Below the pieces are notes generated by a model, which saw only the letters and a list, made by a program, of their open reading frames with translations, had not been told where the DNA came from and made no database searches. Made by a program: the position numbers and the translations under genes. Positions 7,087 through 10,535 of a DNA stretch of 10,535 nucleotides are shown here, in pieces (the first letter of the stretch is position 1; each line of letters starts with the position of its first letter). This stretch comes from Gemmataceae bacterium (lineage in GTDB: Bacteria > Planctomycetota > Planctomycetia > Gemmatales > Gemmataceae), in assembly GCA_025056835.1 (NCBI GenBank), contig JANWVS010000030.1, forward strand, positions 1-10,535, given 5' to 3'.

Positions 7087-7473
7087 TCACTCGACCGGTA
7101 CACGGACGACGACGACGTTGGGCGTGGTATCGACGAGGTATTGCACTTCCTTGGCGGCCAATCGGCCTTGCGGGCTTTTGAGCGCCAGGTGGACGTAAAA
7201 CTTCCGTTGGCTGCCGAACGACTCATCGTCCAGCGTGAACCGGTGCGAGAGTAATTTCCAGCCGCTGCTCCAGTCCTCGTCGCGGAACCAGATCGGCGGC
7301 GTTTGCTGTTGCAGTGTCTCGCAGGTGCCGCCGGCTTTCCAGGCGTCCAGGCCCGCGCGAAGGGCCGTCCGCGCCTTGTCGGGATCGGCGGGCGCCGGCG
7401 GCCGGGCGCCGCAGCCGGCCAGGGCGCCCAGCACCACCGTTCCGAGAAACAACCACAGGCTACGCGAGGCCAT
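7087..7473 (-). CDS. Small lipoprotein following a DUF1559 gene
   Basis: 128 aa from ATG7473 (an upstream in-frame TTG at 7479 is less likely). The N-terminus has a positive n-region (MASRS), a hydrophobic core (LWLFLGTVVLGA) and the lipobox LAGC with C21 as the lipidated residue, so it should be membrane-anchored outside the cytoplasm. The mature part contains a helix DPDKARTALRAGLDAWKAG, then QQQTPPIWFRDEDWSSGWKL and beta-rich strands to the C-terminus (VQYLVDTTPNVVVVRVPVE). No enzyme motif is visible. From memory, small lipoproteins with a similar DxDW-x2-G-x-L pattern often follow DUF1559 genes in planctomycetes; I cannot verify this here. The gap is 41 bases to the DUF1559 gene upstream and 54 bases to the AhpD-like gene downstream, all on one strand. 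Ribosome binding is weak (CGAG about 9 bases upstream), so it may depend on readthrough translation. Confidence 0.8.
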   Translation of the reverse strand: MASRSLWLFLGTVVLGALAGCGARPPAPADPDKARTALRAGLDAWKAGGTCETLQQQTPPIWFRDEDWSSGWKLLSHRFTLDDESFGSQRKFYVHLALKSPQGRLAAKEVQYLVDTTPNVVVVRVPVE

Positions 7474-7514
7474 GTTCAACTACTCGTTGGCTCGCCGAGT
7501 CGGTCAATTGCCTA

Positions 7515-8471
7515 TCAGAAATCCGAGCCGACCACCTCTCCGCCATTGCGGCTGCCGACAGCCCGCCACGTCGCCAGGCTGATGCCGTAGCCGACAAAGC
7601 GGACCGAGCCGTCGCACAACAGCAGATTGACGCCGTTGGTGTGCCGGCTCTTGGCCGTCGTGGCGATGCGCTGTGGCGGAAACATGCACGACCGCGATCC
7701 CGGCGGACCGACGTGGAAATAGATCGTCGTCGAATGGTAGCCGTACAACCACGGCGCCCCGATGTTCGAGTAGCCCTGCATGCCGAGGTTGTTGGGGTCG
7801 AGACTGGCACACTGGGCCACGGCCTCGTCGGGCGTCGCCGGGTAGGTGCCGGGGCGGAAGGTGTCCGAGAATTCCGTGGCAATGCCGTTGTTGAAATCGC
7901 CCAGCAGGTGCTCGCTGAAGGCCGCAGTGTTGGACGTGCCGTCGCTGATGTCGGTCAAGCGGACGGCGCTGTTGATGAAGAACGGGCCGTTGGGGGCCGG
8001 CATGCCGTAGTTCGTGTCGCCCGGCGTCAGCGAGGGCATCGACCAGACGATGCCGCTGCCCTGGTTGGCCCGGTAATTCGTGCCGGCCCACCCGTTGGGA
8101 ATGGCTTGGGCGCCGACATCAGTGGGGCACAAGAAGATCGGCACATGCGCCCCGCGGGCCGCGGCATTGGTCGCGCTGTTGTACGATGTCGTGAAATCGA
8201 TGAGCTGGTAGATGCTGTTCTGCTCCATGTGGGGGAGCAAATAGGCGTGGACCGAGATGCTGTTGCTGTCTCGTCCCGGCGGCAGCTTCTTGTTCGCCCC
8301 ATGATAGTTGTGCAGCGCCGTGCCGAACTGCTTCAGGTTGTTCTGGCACTGGGCCCGCGCTGCCGCTTCGCGAACCTTCTGCACCGCCGGCAGCAACAGG
8401 CCGATCAGGATTGCGATGATCGCGATGACCACCAACAACTCGATGAGCGTGAAGCCCTTGCGACGAATCAT
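7515..8471 (-). CDS. DUF1559 protein with type IV pilin-like N-terminal methylation motif
   Basis: 318 aa. The N-terminus MIRRKGFTLIELLVVIAIIA is a classic class III prepilin signal: cleavage by prepilin peptidase after G6, N-methylation of F7, and E11 as Glu5 of the mature protein, followed by a hydrophobic helix to about residue 30. Next comes the DUF1559 part, with the characteristic AVQKVREAAARAQCQNNLKQ (29-48), HNYHGANKKLPPG, FLCPTD, a central DGTSNTAAFSEHL segment, and the C-terminal HTNGVNLLLCDGSVRFV with the family's closing GGEVVGSDF. The protein should sit in the inner membrane or a pseudopilin-like fibre; its function is unknown family-wide. Planctomycete genomes carry many copies. 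Start choice is firm: AAGGAGGT (complement of 8477-8484) lies 5 bases before ATG8471. It is the first gene of the probable operon with the lipoprotein and AhpD-like genes. Confidence 0.96.
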   Translation of the reverse strand: MIRRKGFTLIELLVVIAIIAILIGLLLPAVQKVREAAARAQCQNNLKQFGTALHNYHGANKKLPPGRDSNSISVHAYLLPHMEQNSIYQLIDFTTSYNSATNAAARGAHVPIFLCPTDVGAQAIPNGWAGTNYRANQGSGIVWSMPSLTPGDTNYGMPAPNGPFFINSAVRLTDISDGTSNTAAFSEHLLGDFNNGIATEFSDTFRPGTYPATPDEAVAQCASLDPNNLGMQGYSNIGAPWLYGYHSTTIYFHVGPPGSRSCMFPPQRIATTAKSRHTNGVNLLLCDGSVRFVGYGISLATWRAVGSRNGGEVVGSDF

Positions 8472-8775
8472 GACGCACCTCCTTACGGAAAAAGAATCAG
8501 GGATAAAGGCAACGATCCTGGACCAAGGCCAGGCCGCTCACGCCCCGCCGGCGGCCGGGCGCCGACCCAAGCGTTGCGCCCACCGGCTGGGTTTGTCGGC
8601 TCCTGCTCTCTGTTCACGAGGCGTTGCGCGGCAGTTCGCGGGACTTCCGCGCCAGGCCAAAACGAACGGTCGTTTCGCTCGATAGCCGCCTACGAAAAGA
8701 GACCACCCCCGCCTTCCGAGGCGCGGACGGCGGTTCACGGCACTGCCGCTGGGCGAAGCCGATCAAAGTCGGCCC
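8472..8775. other. Intergenic stretch upstream of the DUF1559 operon
   Basis: 304 bases without a gene I can support; short open frames here have no ribosome-binding site or recognisable sequence. It should contain the DUF1559 promoter on the minus strand, but I find no good -35/-10 pair. A hairpin AAACGA-ACGG-TCGTTT (8660-8675) is followed on the minus strand by two more Ts. It could end transcription of the upstream secreted-protein gene, but the U-tract is too short to be convincing. A perfect 10-bp palindrome CCGCCGGCGG lies at 8545-8554. Confidence 0.4.
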
Positions 8776-9261
8776 TCAAGGCGCAGCACCAAGTGGGCCG
8801 CGACGCGGCGGATGAAAAATGGAGTCGAGATGTTGACGCAAGGGATGAGCGGCGACGATGGGCAACCACTCGGCCGGACGGGGCGGCCCAACTGCCATCC
8901 TGGCTGGCACGATGGACCCTGCCTCGCGGCTGCGCCCGCTCGGCACGCTGGTCAGTGGCGCCGTGTCCGGACCTGGCCGGCTCGAACACTGCGGACCGCG
9001 GCAAGGCGATTCCCGAGGGCCTTCGCCCTCCGCCCGGCACGGCCCGCACGGCAGGGCAGCCTTGCCGCCGGCCGGCGAAATCCCGCCCCCGGCGACGTCC
9101 TTTCCCTGGCCGGCAAAGGACGGTTCGGCAGCGCCGTGGCCGCCGTGCCCATGGCCGCAGCGCGCCTCGGCGCGCAGCTCCAGCCCGAACCAGCTGGCTC
9201 CGATCATCAGGAGCAGCCAGGCCCGACGCAGCACCGCTCGCTTCGGCCGGCAAGGCGTCAT
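8776..9261 (-). CDS. Unrecognised small secreted protein with Cys/His-containing motifs
   Basis: 161 aa from ATG9261; an in-frame GTG at 9273 would add four residues. The N-terminus looks like a real signal peptide: basic n-region (MTPCRPKRAVLRR), hydrophobic core (AWLLLMIGASWFGLEL), and c-region RAEA with probable cleavage after A33. The mature protein begins with a Cys/His/Gly motif CGHGHGGHG (35-43), then has CGPC (72-75) and CRGPQC (87-92) separated by Gly/Pro-rich, probably disordered sequence. The C-terminal half has no clear domain. Closely spaced Cys and His suggest metal binding or disulfides, but that is inference. The reading is supported by the signal peptide and a well-spaced promoter just upstream. 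Against it: many long open frames here are GC artefacts, the ribosome-binding site is poor, and I recognise no family. Confidence 0.55.
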   Translation of the reverse strand: MTPCRPKRAVLRRAWLLLMIGASWFGLELRAEARCGHGHGGHGAAEPSFAGQGKDVAGGGISPAGGKAALPCGPCRAEGEGPRESPCRGPQCSSRPGPDTAPLTSVPSGRSREAGSIVPARMAVGPPRPAEWLPIVAAHPLRQHLDSIFHPPRRGPLGAAP

Positions 9262-9273
9262 GGCATCTACCAC

Positions 9274-9289
9274 ATCCCGTCGATGGGAT
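9274..9289. repeat. Imperfect 16-bp palindrome at the predicted transcription start
   Basis: ATCCCGTCGATGGGAT reads the same on both strands except for one mismatched pair (G9279 with T9284). It sits just downstream of the minus-strand -10 box and before the start of the secreted-protein gene, a typical place for a repressor operator or an mRNA leader hairpin. Confidence 0.35.
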
Positions 9290-9295
9290 AGTCGA

Positions 9296-9324
9296 ATTAT
9301 CTAAGGTCGACGCCTCGTTTGCAA
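9296..9324 (-). promoter_or_regulatory. Sigma70-like promoter for the secreted-protein gene
   Basis: On the minus strand, TTGCAA (9324-9319, four of six -35 matches) and GATAAT (9301-9296, five of six -10 matches) are separated by exactly 17 bases. Transcription would begin near 9289, about 28 bases before ATG9261. A run of ten A residues at 9335-9344 (T on this strand) lies just upstream of the -35, where an UP-element-like or bent tract would be. The TTGCAA box is its own reverse complement. Confidence 0.5.
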
Positions 9325-9417
9325 CCGTTTCTTGAAAAAAAAAACGTACGAGGGCCGGCTTCCGCCCCGACTCAATACGGTAAAGGTAAAGTCGTTGTGG
9401 CGCGGCGAGGTGGCAAC

Positions 9418-10080
9418 GTGTGCGGCCGATTCACTCTTCGCAGTCGACCCGAGCTGGTGGCCGAGGAATTCGACCGTCCCGTGCTGCCTCCTTTCGTGCC
9501 GCGCTGGAACATCGCCCCCACGCAACAGGTGTTGGCCCTACGCAGCGTCGGCGGCCAGGTCGAGGGCGTTCACCTTCGCTGGGGCCTCATTCCCCCTTGG
9601 GCCAAGGACCTCAAGACCCTGCCCTTGCTGATCAACGCGCAATCGGAAACGGCGGCGACCAAGCCCTCGTTCCGCGCCGCCTTCCGCCGTCGCCGTTGCC
9701 TGGTGTTGGCCGACGGCTACTACGAGTGGACCAAGGTCGGCCAACGCAAGCAGCCCTACTACCACCGCCTCCGCGATGACCGACCCTTTGCCTTCGCCGG
9801 CCTGTGGGAGCGCTGGGAGCAGGACGGCCCGCCGATCGAATCGTGTGCCATTCTGACCACGGCCGCCAATGAACTCGCCGCTCAGTACCACGACCGCATG
9901 CCGGTCATTCTTTCCCGGGCGGCGCGGTCCGTCTGGCTCGATCCCGACCTCGACGACCCCGCCGTGTTGTCGGAGTTGTTGCGTCCCTATCCGGCAGCCG
10001 AGATGGTGGCCTACGCCGTCGATCCCTTTGTTAACAAGGCCGGCAACGAAGGGCCGCAGTGCATCGCCCCGCGCGCTTGA
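9418..10080 (+). CDS. SRAP-domain protein (YedK/HMCES type), abasic-site DNA-protein crosslinker
   Basis: SRAP proteins bind abasic sites in single-stranded DNA and form a stable thiazolidine link through the amino-terminal cysteine, shielding the lesion. The product is 220 aa, usual for bacterial SRAP. Start GTG9418 is chosen because it places cysteine at position 2 (CGRF), exposed after removal of the initiator residue, and has GAGGTGG (9408-9414) just upstream; an open frame continues further upstream but would bury this cysteine. Family residues visible: WNIAPTQ (30-36), HLRWGLIPPWAK, N73 in LINAQSET, E103 in DGYYEW, and H158 in YHDRMPVIL. These correspond to N75, E105 and H160 of E. coli YedK. 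The active site is complete. The gene is divergent from the secreted-protein gene and convergent with the glutamate-synthase-like gene. No LexA-like box is evident upstream, so SOS control is not shown. Confidence 0.95.
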   Translation: MCGRFTLRSRPELVAEEFDRPVLPPFVPRWNIAPTQQVLALRSVGGQVEGVHLRWGLIPPWAKDLKTLPLLINAQSETAATKPSFRAAFRRRRCLVLADGYYEWTKVGQRKQPYYHRLRDDRPFAFAGLWERWEQDGPPIESCAILTTAANELAAQYHDRMPVILSRAARSVWLDPDLDDPAVLSELLRPYPAAEMVAYAVDPFVNKAGNEGPQCIAPRA

Positions 10081-10146
10081 CCGCGCCAGCGAGTGCTCTT
10101 AGGCTCGACCGCGGCCTCGCAGCGGCAGCGGCCCGCGCGACTTCGC

Positions 10147-10535
10147 TCACGACGAACTCTGCCGGTGCTGCGGCTGGGCCGTGGTCGTCCAACCCGGTCC
10201 GCCGCCGAACACTTTATTCGTCCCGACCAGCGGCAGGCCGGTGATCAGCGAGGCTTCCAGGGTCAAGGCCCGCAAATCTTCCGGCTCCAGGTCATGGACG
10301 TCGCGCTTGCCGCAGGCCCGGGCCAGGATCTGGATCTCGGAGGTGACGGCGTGCAGCCAATTGGCGACGCGCTCGGCGGCGGCGTCGATCTCCAGGCGCT
10401 GCATCAGTTCGGGGTCTTGCGTGGCGATGCCGACGGGACACCGGCCCGTGTGGCAGTGGTGGCAATGATACGGGGCGGCGCCGAGGGCGGCGTAGTCCTC
10501 GAGGTAGAGCGGCTTATTGCAGTTAAGGGCGATCA
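10147..10535 (-). CDS. Glutamate synthase-related FMN/iron-sulfur protein, C-terminal fragment, cut by window edge
   Basis: The last 128 residues are visible; the gene continues beyond 10535. The sequence starts IALNCNKPLYLEDY, then has HCHHCHTGRCPVGIATQDPEL, the end of the FMN-binding glutamate synthase domain with its iron-sulfur cysteine motif, and a helical tail (QRLEIDAAAERVANWLHAVT) through LITGLPLVGT to the stop at 10147. This matches the CHxxxCPVGIATQDPEL signature of GltB-like proteins that move electrons between an Fe-S cluster and FMN. Cysteines visible are numbers 5, 24, 27 and 32 of the fragment. The usual C-x5-C-x4-C pattern is not present as such: the last two cysteines keep the x4 spacing, but the first is only two residues before the second. 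Whether this is full glutamate synthase or one of the standalone FMN-binding relatives cannot be told from the fragment. It is convergent with the SRAP gene, 66 bases apart. Confidence 0.85.
   Translation of the reverse strand, partial: IALNCNKPLYLEDYAALGAAPYHCHHCHTGRCPVGIATQDPELMQRLEIDAAAERVANWLHAVTSEIQILARACGKRDVHDLEPEDLRALTLEASLITGLPLVGTNKVFGGGPGWTTTAQPQHRQSSS

Noticed and set aside
5707..7254. A 515-codon plus-strand frame opposite the AhpD-like gene
   Set aside because: The minus-strand reading has a signal peptide, a CxxC motif and a ribosome-binding site; the plus reading has none.
7314..9335. A 673-codon plus-strand frame across the DUF1559 and secreted-protein genes
   Set aside because: Antisense to a certain DUF1559 gene, arginine-rich without domains, and it runs across an intergenic region.
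9335..9344. Run of ten A residues as a minus-strand terminator U-tract
   Set aside because: There is no stable hairpin on the correct side; it fits better as an A/T tract upstream of the minus-strand promoter.
9319..9417. Upstream extension of the SRAP gene from 9319
   Set aside because: It would add 33 residues before the catalytic cysteine, which must be N-terminal; GTG9418 has a good ribosome-binding site.
10081..10146. Terminator between the convergent SRAP and glutamate-synthase-like genes
   Set aside because: The gap is GC-rich with only short inverted stretches (such as CGAG/CTCG) and no U-tract on either strand.

Overview
The window is GC-rich chromosomal DNA from a bacterium that is very probably a planctomycete. 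The best single marker is the minus-strand gene at 7515-8471. It encodes a DUF1559 protein with a type IV-pilin-like N-terminus, a family greatly expanded in Planctomycetes. The small lipoprotein gene directly behind it, and the long lineage-style insertions in two housekeeping enzymes (ThrRS, TrxB), fit this. I cannot place the genus.

Layout. The left edge (1-326, minus) holds the N-terminal part of an exported aldose 1-epimerase. It is divergent from thrS (499-2709, plus; threonyl-tRNA synthetase with an inserted block of about 92 residues). Next comes a small overlapping pair, a HicB-like antitoxin (about 2856-3194) and a PIN-domain VapC-like toxin (3161-3580). The toxin appears to lack one of the usual acidic metal ligands. 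Then follow trxB (3611-4672) and pyrF (4672-5604), which overlap by one base and probably form an operon, with a candidate promoter lying across the stop codon of the PIN gene.

From 5689 to 8471 three minus-strand genes run in the order DUF1559 protein, lipoprotein, and secreted double AhpD/carboxymuconolactone-decarboxylase-like protein. The gaps are 41 and 54 bases, so they form a plausible operon for cell-envelope or exported proteins. A further minus-strand gene (8776-9261) encodes an unrecognised secreted Cys/His-containing protein. It has a good sigma70-like promoter at 9296-9324 and an imperfect 16-bp palindrome at its predicted transcription start. Divergent from it is an SRAP (YedK/HMCES-type) abasic-site protein (9418-10080, plus). 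The right edge (10147-10535, minus) carries the C-terminal end of a glutamate-synthase-like FMN/iron-sulfur protein.

The genes form short independent units: translation, redox and pyrimidine synthesis, envelope proteins, and DNA damage tolerance. I found no CRISPR array, tRNA, rRNA, insertion sequence or phage gene. Nothing here is clearly a new multi-gene system. The items most worth a second look are the degenerate PIN toxin with its unclear antitoxin start, the orphan secreted protein with its promoter and palindrome, the envelope operon ending in a half-degenerate AhpD-like protein, and the two enzyme insertions.
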